DNA from: Candidatus Intricatilinea gracilis
Lineage (GTDB): Bacteria; Pseudomonadota; Gammaproteobacteria; Burkholderiales; Burkholderiaceae_C
Reading direction: 5' to 3'
DNA: 21,802 nucleotides
Assembly: GCA_016702605.1 (NCBI GenBank)
Contig: JADJDQ010000022.1
Coordinates: 1-21,802 of the forward strand
Part shown: positions 6,720 through 12,861 of the stretch, in pieces
Layout: every line of letters begins with the position of its first letter
Numbering within the stretch: position 1 is the first letter of the stretch
Position numbers and translations under genes: made by a program
The notes under the pieces: model-generated
The model's input: the letters and a program-made list of their open reading frames with translations, nothing else
What the model was told of the DNA's origin: nothing
Database searches by the model: none

Positions 6720-6913
6720 ACGCATTCGATGAAGCGTGGGCGGAGATCGAGGACCTCATGATCGAGCAGGACGATATGCTCGGTCCGAATGACGGTGAGG
6801 TTCCGAGCCGGTTGTCGGGGGGGCATCTTCGCCGATGCGAGGAGATCCGGCTCATACTGCGCGAGGTGATTGAGGCGGGGGAGCGAGTGAAGCTGGCGGG
6901 GCCCGGCCGATGA
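6716..6913 (+). CDS. Small acidic hypothetical protein
   Basis: This 65-residue acidic protein starts at ATG 6716 (ATGA overlap with dnaB). It begins MNAFDEAWAEIEDLMIEQDD and ends with a predicted helix (LRRCEEIRLILREVIEAGERV). It lacks a membrane segment or metal motif. Coupled to both dnaB and the next gene, so probably translated, but no function can be assigned. Confidence 0.55.
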   Translation: MNAFDEAWAEIEDLMIEQDDMLGPNDGEVPSRLSGGHLRRCEEIRLILREVIEAGERVKLAGPGR

Positions 6914-7517
6914 TCGCCGCGCTCTTCGTCGCGTCGGGCGGCGCCTACTTCGCACCCGGCTTCGATGCGTGGGATGAAGCGCGGGACGCTCGGCTGTACG
7001 CCGGCCCGCATCCGGTCATCGCTCATCCCCCGTGCGCACGCTGGTGTCGCCTCGCCGGCTTGGTGGAGAAGCGGTGGGGTCACAAGCGAGGCGATGACGG
7101 TGGATGCTTCGCCGCCGCGCTGGCCTCCGTCCGCAGATGGGGGGGGGTGCTGGAGCATCCGGCTTGGTCCGATGCCTGGGCGCATTTCGGGCTACCGCAG
7201 CCGAGCCGTAGCGGGGGATGGACCGGCGCGCTCTTCGACCCCGGTTTCTCGGCGCACGTCGAGCAGGGTCGATACGGACACGCGGCGAAGAAAGCGACCT
7301 GGCTCTACGTCTGCGGTGTGCCGCCGGAGTCGCTGCCGGAGCTGCGCTGGGGTCTGAGCCCGACGCCGAGACCACGCGCTACTGGGTGAGTTGGTGCGGC
7401 AACGCCACGCATGGGCAAGAGCGCCCGCGCCTCGGGAAGAAGGCAGCGATTGCGACGCCACCAGAGTCCAAAGATGTGCTGGTGGACATCGCGCGGCGGG
7501 TGGAAGCGCTGACTTGA
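6910..7517 (+). pseudogene. Phage PPC-motif protein, split by a frameshift
   Basis: From ATG 6910 the protein reads SGGAYFAPGFD, AHPPCARWC (PPC at about residues 40-42), GGVLEHPAWSDAW and RYGHAAKKATWLYVCG, then ends early with TGA at 7387-7389. The family's expected C terminus (WVSWCGN, then PRLGKKAAIATPPESKDVLVDIAR) is present in another frame, ending at 7517. One extra G in the run at 7349-7352 would join RWG to SEPDAETTRYWVSWCGN and restore about 202 residues. The PPC and late GH-A-K elements loosely recall cytosine-C5 methylase motifs, but no catalytic role is shown. Either a sequencing indel or a real mutation; the intact first frame is 159 residues. Confidence 0.7.
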
Positions 7518-7542
7518 CGGCGCGACCCCAGGGGCGTACGCA
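7514..7542 (+). promoter_or_regulatory. Promoter predicted to give a leaderless mRNA (second RHH gene)
   Basis: TTGACG (7514-7519), 17 bases, TACGCA (7537-7542), 6 bases, ATG 7549. The -35 overlaps the TGA stop at 7515-7517, as at 4356. An 8-base palindrome GCGTACGC (7534-7541) covers the -10 region and could be an operator. The -10 match is weak on its own; the shared geometry makes it credible. The AAAGG just before the ATG is too close to serve as a normal ribosome binding site. Confidence 0.5.
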
Positions 7543-7548
7543 CAAAGG

Positions 7549-7773
7549 ATGGCGAAAACGTCAAGGCTCGAAATGAGAATCAACCCCACGAAAAAGGAAC
7601 TTTGGGCGGCGGCGGCGGCGCTCGATGGGCGCTCGCTGACGTCCTGGGTCGAGGCGGTGTGCGACAGCGAGATCAGGCTGTACGGTCGCACCCGTGCGGG
7701 AACCCGAGAAACCGAGACCCAAAAAAAGCACCAGCCAGGCTTGACGCGAACGGCGTCTGTACGTACAGTCTAA
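7549..7773 (+). CDS. Ribbon-helix-helix-like regulator
   Basis: This 74-residue protein starts at ATG 7549. SRLEMRINPTKKELWAAAAA followed by DGRSLTSWVEAVCDSEIRL matches the strand-helix-helix pattern of RHH (DUF1778-like) DNA-binding proteins; the last 25 residues are polar and basic. It lies alone behind its own promoter. The promoter of the next gene begins inside its 3' end (TTGACG 7741). GTAC-containing palindromes sit on the -10 elements of both promoters, so autoregulation and control of the next gene are plausible. A toxin partner is not evident. Confidence 0.65.
   Translation: MAKTSRLEMRINPTKKELWAAAAALDGRSLTSWVEAVCDSEIRLYGRTRAGTRETETQKKHQPGLTRTASVRTV
7741..7769 (+). promoter_or_regulatory. 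Promoter with palindromic operator, predicted leaderless mRNA
   Basis: TTGACG (7741-7746), 17 bases, TACAGT (7764-7769), 6 bases, ATG 7776. The predicted transcription start coincides with the A of the ATG. A perfect 12-base palindrome CTGTACGTACAG (7757-7768) overlaps the -10 box, an ideal place for a dimeric repressor to block polymerase. This is the best of the three promoters of this class. No Shine-Dalgarno sequence lies before ATG 7776 (CTAAGC). Confidence 0.62.
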
Positions 7774-7775
7774 GC

Positions 7776-8021
7776 ATGACGACGAACGAAGTGCTCTACA
7801 CCCTCCTCACCCCCGGAGACCTTGTGGCCATCGCCCGGGCCTCTGGCGACGAGGTCACCCATCTCCGCGCGATGGTCGTGGCCTTCGCTGGGGTCATCAA
7901 GCGCCGCTGCAGCTCCGAGTTCATCTCGGACAACGCGCTCTTCGCGGCCATCGAGGCGGCCGCCGGAGCCGCCATGCACGCCAACGAGGACGATGACTGC
8001 ATCGTCGAGGTGCGGCGGTGA
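7776..8021 (+). CDS. Small hypothetical protein, probably from a leaderless mRNA
   Basis: This 81-residue protein begins MTTNEVLYTLLTPGDLVAIA. The frame is open upstream but the promoter places the start at ATG 7776. The predicted structure is mainly helical (DEVTHLRAMVVAFAGVIKRR, then ALFAAIEAAAGAAMHA) with an acidic tail (NEDDDCIVEV). No family recognised. It starts a new overlapping chain that runs through 8018, 8158 and 8618. The GTG of the next gene overlaps its stop (GTGA). Confidence 0.6.
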   Translation: MTTNEVLYTLLTPGDLVAIARASGDEVTHLRAMVVAFAGVIKRRCSSEFISDNALFAAIEAAAGAAMHANEDDDCIVEVRR

Positions 8022-8161
8022 GCCCCGCGGTGAGCCCCGCTGTAGTCTACATCCCGTCGGCCCCCGAGACCTCGACCGAGCCGGTGCTGTGGGTCCCGAT
8101 TCTGGTCGGAGAGCTCATCGAGTGCGAGCTGCGCGCCGCGTTGAAGGAGGGCGAGCCATGA
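8018..8161 (+). CDS. Short hypothetical protein, GTG start
   Basis: A 47-residue frame runs from GTG 8018 to TGA 8159-8161. It overlaps the previous stop as GTGA and the next start as ATGA. It begins VSPAVSPAVVYIPSAPETST, with a small duplication (GTGAGCCCCGC twice, 8018-8040), and ends with an amphipathic helix (LVGELIECELRAALKEG). The two exact overlaps and GC-rich third positions support translation. Function unknown. Confidence 0.5.
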   Translation: MSPAVSPAVVYIPSAPETSTEPVLWVPILVGELIECELRAALKEGEP

Positions 8162-8625
8162 GCATGAGCCACCCAGAGCATGAAGACCCAGCGATGACGG
8201 GCCACGACGACGAGGCAGCCGAGCGGGCCGAAGCCGAGCGAGCGGCCAAGGCGCTGTTCGAGTCGGCGCTGAACGCGCTGCTGGACGCCAGCGACAACGC
8301 CAAGGCGGCGGCAGCGGACCTGCTGGGGGCGGATCCCGGGTTCGAGTTGGCGACCGAGATGCGAGACGCCATCCACCACCTCGACCTGGTGAAGTCCCGG
8401 GTCGCCGAGCGCCTCGGGTACCTCGAATCCTTCACGAGCGAGCCCGAGGCTTCGCCGGAGCCGTCTACCCCGCCCGCAGTGAGCGCAGAAGCCGATCGTC
8501 GATTGGCGTGGCATCCTAGCGAGCGTGAGACGCTAAAGGGATTCGCTAAGAGCACCATGTCCTCGCGCCCGATGGACCTGGCCGAGATGTACCGCTTGTG
8601 GGCGGCGGAGGTGAGCGATGAGTGA
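8158..8625 (+). CDS. Acidic Ala-rich helical hypothetical protein
   Basis: This 155-residue protein starts at ATG 8158 (ATGA overlap); ATG 8164 in the same frame is possible. The N-terminal 25 residues are His/Asp/Glu-rich. A long Ala/Glu helix follows (EAAERAEAERAAKALFESAL, then ASDNAKAAAADLLGADPG). The C-terminal third has a Pro-rich linker and a short helical domain (SERETLKGFAKSTMSS, then MDLAEMYRLWAAEV). No enzyme motif. It overlaps the Ala-rich repeat protein by 8 bases. Confidence 0.6.
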   Translation: MSMSHPEHEDPAMTGHDDEAAERAEAERAAKALFESALNALLDASDNAKAAAADLLGADPGFELATEMRDAIHHLDLVKSRVAERLGYLESFTSEPEASPEPSTPPAVSAEADRRLAWHPSERETLKGFAKSTMSSRPMDLAEMYRLWAAEVSDE

Positions 8626-9286
8626 CTTCGTCGCGAGGCTCCACGAACGCAAGGCGTGTAGCGAGGCGATCACGTGGGCTGAGAGCCTAGGCGCCGGCGC
8701 GTCTCTGGAGCAAGCATGGGCGATCTGCGAGCGCGGGGATTGGCTCCTGTGGTGGGTCGAAAAGAATGATGTCGATTGCTCTGAGCTTGGGTATTGGTGC
8801 GCTGAGCGCGCCCGCCAATCGGCAATACGGGCGCTAGGGGACCTCGGGGCTGGGTTGATAGCGTGTGAGCCGATCTCAGACCGACGAACAGCTATGGCGG
8901 CGGAGGCGGCGGCGGAGGCGGCTGCGGCGGCGGCGTGGTGGGCGGCGAGGGCGGCGGCGGAGGCGGCGGGAGCGGCGGCGGCGGAGGCGGAGGCGGCGGA
9001 GGCGGCGTGGACGGCAGAGGAGGGGGCGACGACGTGGGCGACGGCGTGGGCGGCGGCGGATGCGGAGGCGGCGGGAGCGGCGGCGGCGGAGGCGGCGTGG
9101 ACGGCAGAGGAGGGGGCGACGACGTGGGCGACGGCGTGGGCGGCGGCGGATGCGGCGGAGGCGGCGGAGGCGGCGGAGGCGGCGGAGGCGGGGGCGGCGA
9201 GGTGGGCTGCGGCGAGGGTGGAAGAGTTGCGAGCCATAGCCGATGAAGTGCGGCGCAGAATCAATCTGCCTGGAGGTGAGCGATGA
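8618..9286 (+). CDS. Ala-rich repeat protein of a common phage type
   Basis: This 222-residue protein starts at ATG 8618. The N-terminal ~80 residues form a conserved-looking domain (KACSEAITWAESLG, ERGDWLLWWVEKN, then YWCAERARQSAIRAL). Residues ~90-200 are over half Ala with Glu, Trp and Thr (AEEGATTWATAWAAADA twice). A helical tail (ARVEELRAIADEVRRRINL) closes the protein. Such Ala-rich repeat proteins with a DWLLW block are frequent in phages and myxobacteria; some databases call them putative immunity proteins without proof. The repeat is due to a tandem DNA duplication. Other frames are also open here only because of the GCC/GCG repeats. Confidence 0.72.
   Translation: MSDFVARLHERKACSEAITWAESLGAGASLEQAWAICERGDWLLWWVEKNDVDCSELGYWCAERARQSAIRALGDLGAGLIACEPISDRRTAMAAEAAAEAAAAAAWWAARAAAEAAGAAAAEAEAAEAAWTAEEGATTWATAWAAADAEAAGAAAAEAAWTAEEGATTWATAWAAADAAEAAEAAEAAEAGAARWAAARVEELRAIADEVRRRINLPGGER
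9001..9155. repeat. Tandem 65-base perfect duplication in a GCG-rich tract
   Basis: Bases 9001-9065 and 9091-9155 are identical, offset by 90 bases (30 codons). The surrounding sequence (about 8890-9215) is an almost uninterrupted GCG/GAG trinucleotide tract on the + strand with no phase change, so the protein repeat is preserved. Slippage or unequal recombination during replication would explain it, and copy number may vary among relatives. Confidence 0.85.
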
Positions 9287-9453
9287 GGTGTGACCACGTC
9301 GACTGCGATGCGGATGCCGAGTGGAGCCTGGAGGTGTGCCCGATGCCAAGCGCAGGCGCGTCGGTCGTCTACGCGTGCACCCAGCACGTGGGCGATCTCT
9401 CGGGCGGCCTCACGGAGGCGCACGGGCTTGGATCCGGTGGTGACGCAGAATGA
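9283..9453 (+). CDS. Small Cys/His zinc-binding-like protein
   Basis: A 56-residue frame runs from ATG 9283 to TGA 9451-9453, with 4-base overlaps at both ends. It reads MRCDHVDCDADAEWSLEVCP, then VVYACTQHVGDLSGG. The CDHxxC and CTQH groups are the pattern of a small zinc-binding knuckle seen in many phage and actinobacterial small proteins. It lies between the Ala-rich protein and the exonuclease in one coupled chain. A role as a nucleic-acid-binding adaptor is possible but unproven. Confidence 0.6.
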   Translation: MRCDHVDCDADAEWSLEVCPMPSAGASVVYACTQHVGDLSGGLTEAHGLGSGGDAE

Positions 9454-10451
9454 GCGCAGTCATCGACATCACCCCGCGGCTGAACCTAGGTCGCATCGGC
9501 GGGAGCTCGGTCCTCCCGATCATGCAGCTCTACCACCCGCAGGCATTCGGCTCTGCGCCGTCGTACTCGAGCGCCTTCGACATCTGGGCCACCATCGACG
9601 CCAAGCGCCACGGGCTCGAGATGAAGTCGACCCAGACGCGGTCGATGAAAACCGGCAAGCGCCTCGAGCGCGTGCTGTTCGACTGGGCGGCGGACGAGTA
9701 CGGCGCCGAGTCGAAGGCATGGAGCGATCAGAGCATCGACGTCCCCGGGCGCGAGTGGCAGCGCATCACCCCGGATGGGTGGTGGACGCGCGCCGGCAAG
9801 CCCGAGCTGGTGGACGTGAAGAAGCTCGGGGCCTTCGTCGATCGCCACGGCGTGAGCGGCACGGACCAGGCGGAGGCGTATGAGACGTTGCAGATGATGA
9901 CCTACCTCGAGGCGCTCGAGTACATGCGAAGCCCGCTGTTCCCGCGCTTCGAGCGTGGGCGCATCGTCGTCTTCAGCATGAGCTCCGAGCAGTTCAAAGA
10001 CTATCACGTCACCTATGACCCGGAGTTTGGTCGGGAGATCGCCGCCTGCTGCGAGCGGTTTTGGCGGGAGCACGTGTTGCCTCGAAAGCCGCCACCGTCG
10101 AGTGGTTCAGAACTGGTGCGCGAGTACGTGGAGGCGGTGCACGGTGACGAGCTCGATCCCTACCGCGATGCGACCGACGAGGAGCAGGAGATGGCTATCC
10201 GCGCCATCGAGCACGAGGTGCTGGCCGAGGACCTGCGGGACAAGCTCGCGCTCTCCATCGGCTCAGCCCGCGGTGTGAAGCTGGATGGGGGCGTGATTCA
10301 CTACGGCAATAGGAGCGAAAGTGTCAGCGTCGACTGGCGCAAGGTGGCCGAGCATGTGGCGCCGAGCGCTGGCGTGCTGGACGAGGCTTCGCGGATGTAC
10401 ACGAAGAAGCGGGCGGGCGGGCGCTCACTCACGATTCGGCTGGATAAGTAA
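9450..10451 (+). CDS. YqaJ/lambda-exonuclease-like recombinase nuclease
   Basis: This 333-residue protein starts at ATG 9450 (ATGA overlap). IGGSSVLPIMQLYHPQAFG at the start, RLERVLFDWAADEYG (E73), TPDGWW (D109) and ELVDVKK (D122, K124), then TLQMMTYLEALEY fit the PD-(D/E)xK core of YqaJ-type exonucleases. Such enzymes degrade one strand of a double-stranded end to produce a 3' tail for annealing. The Asp in place of the commoner Glu (D-x-K) is tolerated in the superfamily. The RecT-like gene at 11104 supplies the expected partner. Length exceeds lambda Exo (226), with an extra C-terminal ~110 residues of unknown role. Confidence 0.8.
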   Translation: MSAVIDITPRLNLGRIGGSSVLPIMQLYHPQAFGSAPSYSSAFDIWATIDAKRHGLEMKSTQTRSMKTGKRLERVLFDWAADEYGAESKAWSDQSIDVPGREWQRITPDGWWTRAGKPELVDVKKLGAFVDRHGVSGTDQAEAYETLQMMTYLEALEYMRSPLFPRFERGRIVVFSMSSEQFKDYHVTYDPEFGREIAACCERFWREHVLPRKPPPSSGSELVREYVEAVHGDELDPYRDATDEEQEMAIRAIEHEVLAEDLRDKLALSIGSARGVKLDGGVIHYGNRSESVSVDWRKVAEHVAPSAGVLDEASRMYTKKRAGGRSLTIRLDK

Positions 10452-10516
10452 GCGGCCTGGCTAGGCATGGCTCGGCCCGGCGAGTCGCGGCAAGATAAGA
10501 CAAGGAAGGACGAATC

Positions 10517-10828
10517 ATGGCGACAAAGAAGAAGGCAACCAACCCCAACCCCAAACTCGGACGGCCGGTGCTCGTGACGACGGCGCACCGAGGTGTGTTC
10601 TTCGGCTACGCGACGGAGACCGGAGGCACGACGATCAAGCTCCAGCGCGCTCGCAACACACTCTATTGGGACGCGGCGTGTAAAGGCTTCTTGGGCCTCG
10701 CCTCTGTCGGGCCCATCGGCAAGAGTCGTGTCGGTCCACCGGCCGATATCGAGCTGCGCGACATCACGAGCGTGTCAGAGGTGACGCCGGCAGCCGTGCT
10801 TGTCTGGGAGTCTGCTCCGTGGGCGTAA
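10517..10828 (+). CDS. DUF6948-like small phage protein
   Basis: This 103-residue protein starts at ATG 10517 after an AAGGAAGGA-type ribosome binding site. After a Lys/Asn-rich N terminus it has a compact beta-rich domain (PVLVTTAHRGVFFGYATE, then TIKLQRARNTLYWD), KGFLGLASVGPIGKSRVGPP and a closing ITSVSEVTPAAVLVW. This layout matches a small phage family (DUF6948) that is often found next to Gly-Tyr repeat proteins, as here. Function unknown. Its 3' end overlaps the start of the repeat gene by 10 bases. Confidence 0.7.
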   Translation: MATKKKATNPNPKLGRPVLVTTAHRGVFFGYATETGGTTIKLQRARNTLYWDAACKGFLGLASVGPIGKSRVGPPADIELRDITSVSEVTPAAVLVWESAPWA

Positions 10829-11094
10829 CGGACGGCTACGGCTACGGCTACGGCTACGGCTACGGCTCCGGCGACGGCTCCGGCTACGTCTCCGGCGACG
10901 GCTACGGCTACGGCTACGGCGACGGCTACGGCGACGGCTACGGCTACGGCTACGGCTACGGCTACGGCTCCGGCGACGGCGACGGCTCCGGCTACGTCTC
11001 CGGCGACGGCTACGGCTACGGCTACGGCGACGGCTACGGCGACGGCTACGGCTACGGCGACGGCTCCGGCTACGGCGACGGCTACGCGCAATAA
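10819..11094 (+). CDS. Gly-Tyr low-complexity repeat protein
   Basis: A 91-residue protein starts at GTG 10819, 8 bases after GGAG (10807-10810). After MGVTD it is almost wholly Gly-Tyr, Gly-Asp and Gly-Ser dipeptides (GYGYGYGYGYGSGDGSGYV and so on) ending DGYAQ. There is no folded domain. Similar Gly-Tyr repeat proteins recur in phages beside DUF6948 genes with unknown roles. Tyr-rich disordered proteins can self-associate or form condensates, so a scaffold for the recombination enzymes encoded on either side is a testable idea. Arg-rich and Val-Ala-rich frames over the same DNA are shadows. Confidence 0.7.
   Translation: MGVTDGYGYGYGYGYGSGDGSGYVSGDGYGYGYGDGYGDGYGYGYGYGYGSGDGDGSGYVSGDGYGYGYGDGYGDGYGYGDGSGYGDGYAQ
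10832..11090. repeat. GGCTAC/GGCGAC/GGCTCC hexanucleotide repeat tract
   Basis: About 260 bases consist of 6-base units GGCTAC with GGCGAC and GGCTCC variants, all in phase with the Gly-Tyr reading frame. A larger block (from about 10865) is repeated with an offset near 102 bases (from about 10967), with one extra GGCGAC. The repeat has no unique spacers and is not a CRISPR array. Confidence 0.85.
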
Positions 11095-11103
11095 GGAGGA
11101 ATC

Positions 11104-11931
11104 ATGGTACAGCAGGGACGACAGATCACGAAACGCGGGCCAGAGGAGTTGGTGGCGCTCATCGAGAAGCGCCAAGCCGAAGTGGAGACGATGCTTCAGG
11201 GCAGCATGACGTTTCCGTTCTTCAAGGCGGCCCTGCTCCAGGCGTGCCGAAAAACGCCGAAGCTTCTCGAGTGCCACCCGGCCTCGGTCTACCAGGCGGC
11301 GCTTGACTGCGCGATGACTGGGCTCATCCCTGGCGGACCGTTCGGGGAGGCGGCACTCATCCCATACGGGCTCGAGTGTCAGTTTCAACCGATGGTCAAG
11401 GGGCTCCGTCGCCTGGCCATCGAGAGCGGAGCGGCCACCAAGATCTCGGCGCAGGTGGTGTGTGAAGGCGAGCCCTTCGCATACCGACCGAAGGCGCAGA
11501 GGGTGGAGGATCGCATCGCTCACGAGGTGCACCTCCCCCGCGGCGAGATCGTGGGGGCCTACGCCTGGGCGGTGCTGCCGAGCGGTGACGAGGTAGAGGT
11601 GGTGGTCGACCGTGCGTACCTAGATCGAGCTCGCTCGGCGAACCGCGGCAAGTCGCAGGCCTGGGATGGGTGGTTCGCGCAGATGGCAGAGAAGTCGGTC
11701 ATGCGGCGGCTCATCAACTCGAGGCTCAGCACGCGCGATGAGAAGCTGCTCAAGGCGTTGGCTGCGGACGTGCCGCTGGAGGAGGAGGACGAGAGCCCGC
11801 CGATCGCCCCCGTGCGTGGAGTAGCTGCGATGAAGGCGGCGCTCAAGCAAGAGGTCGAGCCGACGCCAGAGTCTGACCTGGATGCGGGCTTCGAGGCGCC
11901 GAGCGAGGATGAACCGGGGGCGAACGGATGA
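11104..11931 (+). CDS. recT: RecT-family single-strand annealing protein
   Basis: This 275-residue protein starts at ATG 11104 after an ideal AAGGAGG (spacing about 6). AALDCAMTGLIPGGPFGEAA, IPYGLECQFQPMVKGLRRLA, AYAWAVLPSGDEVEVVVDR and MAEKSVMRRLINSRLS are the characteristic blocks of RecT annealases. RecT binds single-stranded DNA and anneals complementary strands, typically after the partner exonuclease (9450) has exposed a 3' tail. The acidic C terminus from about residue 225 is like the SSB-type tails of other RecT proteins. Its ATGA overlap with the next gene continues the coupled chain. Confident family call. Confidence 0.92.
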   Translation: MVQQGRQITKRGPEELVALIEKRQAEVETMLQGSMTFPFFKAALLQACRKTPKLLECHPASVYQAALDCAMTGLIPGGPFGEAALIPYGLECQFQPMVKGLRRLAIESGAATKISAQVVCEGEPFAYRPKAQRVEDRIAHEVHLPRGEIVGAYAWAVLPSGDEVEVVVDRAYLDRARSANRGKSQAWDGWFAQMAEKSVMRRLINSRLSTRDEKLLKALAADVPLEEEDESPPIAPVRGVAAMKAALKQEVEPTPESDLDAGFEAPSEDEPGANG

Positions 11932-12230
11932 AACTCACCGCGGATATGTTCGACTTTGAGAAGTACGACTACTTCGGCCATCTGCATCTGCATCCAGGGG
12001 AATGTGCTGAGTGGTTCAATTCCATAGGTCAATGGGTCGAAGTGCGCGGGTCATGCGGCGGCCTATGCAGAAAGCTCAAGCCCCCACCGCGCTACATCCT
12101 GCTGAACGAGGGGGAGAAGCTGCAGGCTGGGGATGAAGTTTTCTTTAACAGCACTAAAGATTGGTGTTTGTACTCTACCATCACCCGTGAAGTTTTGCCC
12201 GGAGAAGTCTGGCGAAGGAAGGCACCATGA
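11928..12230 (+). CDS. Hypothetical phage protein with EGE-GDE motif
   Basis: This 100-residue protein starts at ATG 11928 (ATGA overlap). The C-terminal part (RYILLNEGEKLQAGDEVFF, then DWCLYSTITREVL) carries the Y-x-L-L-x-EGE-x5-GDE pattern widespread in small phage proteins of unknown function. The N-terminal half has HLHLHPGE and paired Cys (GSCGGLC). Codon use in 12130-12190 is more AT-rich than in neighbours (for example TTCTTTAACAGCACTAAAG), which could mean recent acquisition. No enzymatic role can be assigned. Confidence 0.65.
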   Translation: MKLTADMFDFEKYDYFGHLHLHPGECAEWFNSIGQWVEVRGSCGGLCRKLKPPPRYILLNEGEKLQAGDEVFFNSTKDWCLYSTITREVLPGEVWRRKAP

Positions 12231-12361
12231 AGAGCGAAGGCTTTCCGCCTGAGGACACGACGACACGATCAGAGGCGTGGACTCTCGGAGACGGCTCCGT
12301 GGTCGTGCTCGTCTCCGGCAAAGCTGGCGGTGTTCCTGTCACTATCGAGGTGCTGCTGTGA
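12227..12361 (+). CDS. Short hypothetical protein
   Basis: A 44-residue frame runs from ATG 12227 (ATGA overlap) to TGA 12359-12361. It reads MKSEGFPPEDTTTRSEAWTL then GSVVVLVSGKAGGVPVTIEV, predicting two beta strands after a polar N terminus. The exact start/stop overlap supports translation. No family recognised. Confidence 0.5.
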   Translation: MKSEGFPPEDTTTRSEAWTLGDGSVVVLVSGKAGGVPVTIEVLL

Positions 12362-12377
12362 GCCCAAGGACGGGCGG

Positions 12378-12587
12378 GTGGTGTTGTCCGCATGGGTCGA
12401 GCCGGTGTTGCGCGACTACGCGCGCGAAGCCGCAAAGGTCGCCAATCTGGAGTTCTCCAGATGGGTCGAGCGAGCCGTTCGGCAGACGATGGCCCGCGAG
12501 TCGGCGGACAGAGCGATAGCAGCCGCGAACGAACGCGGCGAATGCGGGACGTGCGGTTATGCGCCGTGCGCGTGTGACCAAGCATGA
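12378..12587 (+). CDS. RHH-like protein with C-terminal Cys motif
   Basis: The frame is open from GTG 12330, but a start at GTG 12378 (69 residues) after AAGGA (12366-12370) is better spaced and avoids a long overlap with the previous gene. VVLSAWVEPVLRDYAREAAK followed by NLEFSRWVERAVRQTM matches a strand, helix, turn, helix RHH pattern. The C terminus CGTCGYAPCAC offers four Cys for a zinc site, an unusual addition. A DNA-binding regulator is the likely role. Exact start uncertain. Confidence 0.55.
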   Translation: MVLSAWVEPVLRDYAREAAKVANLEFSRWVERAVRQTMARESADRAIAAANERGECGTCGYAPCACDQA

Positions 12588-12861
12588 GTTCGTGCAGAGC
12601 GACGAATGCGAACGCACTTACGACCCAAGCGGCGGCGAGCCGGTGAAGCTAGGCCAATACACGCTCGAGATGCTCACGGACAAGGCGATCCAGGTGACGT
12701 CGTCCAAAGGACTCAAGCATTGGATCCCGATGAGCGCGATTCATGATGACTCGGAGATCTACGGGCGAGACACGGACGGCAAGCAACAGGCGCGCGGATC
12801 CGAGGGCGTGCTGGTGGTCAAGCGGTGGCTCGCACGAGAGAGAGGATGGACGAAGGAATGA
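12559..12861 (+). CDS. Hypothetical protein
   Basis: This protein of 100 residues from ATG 12559 overlaps the previous gene by 29 bases; GTG 12574 or 12592 are alternative starts. The core (LGQYTLEMLTDKAIQVTSSK, then HWIPMSAIHDDSEIYG) suggests alternating strands followed by a basic C-terminal helix (VLVVKRWLARERGW). It contains no metal or nucleotide motif. Its stop overlaps ATG 12858. Probably real because the reading frame has strong third-position GC and coupling at its 3' end. Confidence 0.55.
   Translation: MRRARVTKHEFVQSDECERTYDPSGGEPVKLGQYTLEMLTDKAIQVTSSKGLKHWIPMSAIHDDSEIYGRDTDGKQQARGSEGVLVVKRWLARERGWTKE

Noticed and set aside
6036..6725. 229-residue minus-strand frame over dnaB
   Set aside because: Antisense to a complete DnaB helicase with all motifs; no start signal.
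8533..9423. 296-residue minus-strand frame and Arg-/Gly-rich + frames over the GCG tract
   Set aside because: They arise because a GCG/GAG repeat has no stop in any frame; only the Ala-rich frame continues into a non-repetitive domain and has coupled starts and stops.
10832..11090. Possible CRISPR array or iteron cluster
   Set aside because: Units are 6 bases, contiguous and in codon phase, with no spacers.
10663..11532. 289-residue minus-strand Val-Ala repeat frame, and a + strand Arg-Leu repeat frame (10800-11306)
   Set aside because: Both are alternative readings of the GGCTAC repeat and of RecT; the Gly-Tyr frame has start, ribosome site and a known family type.
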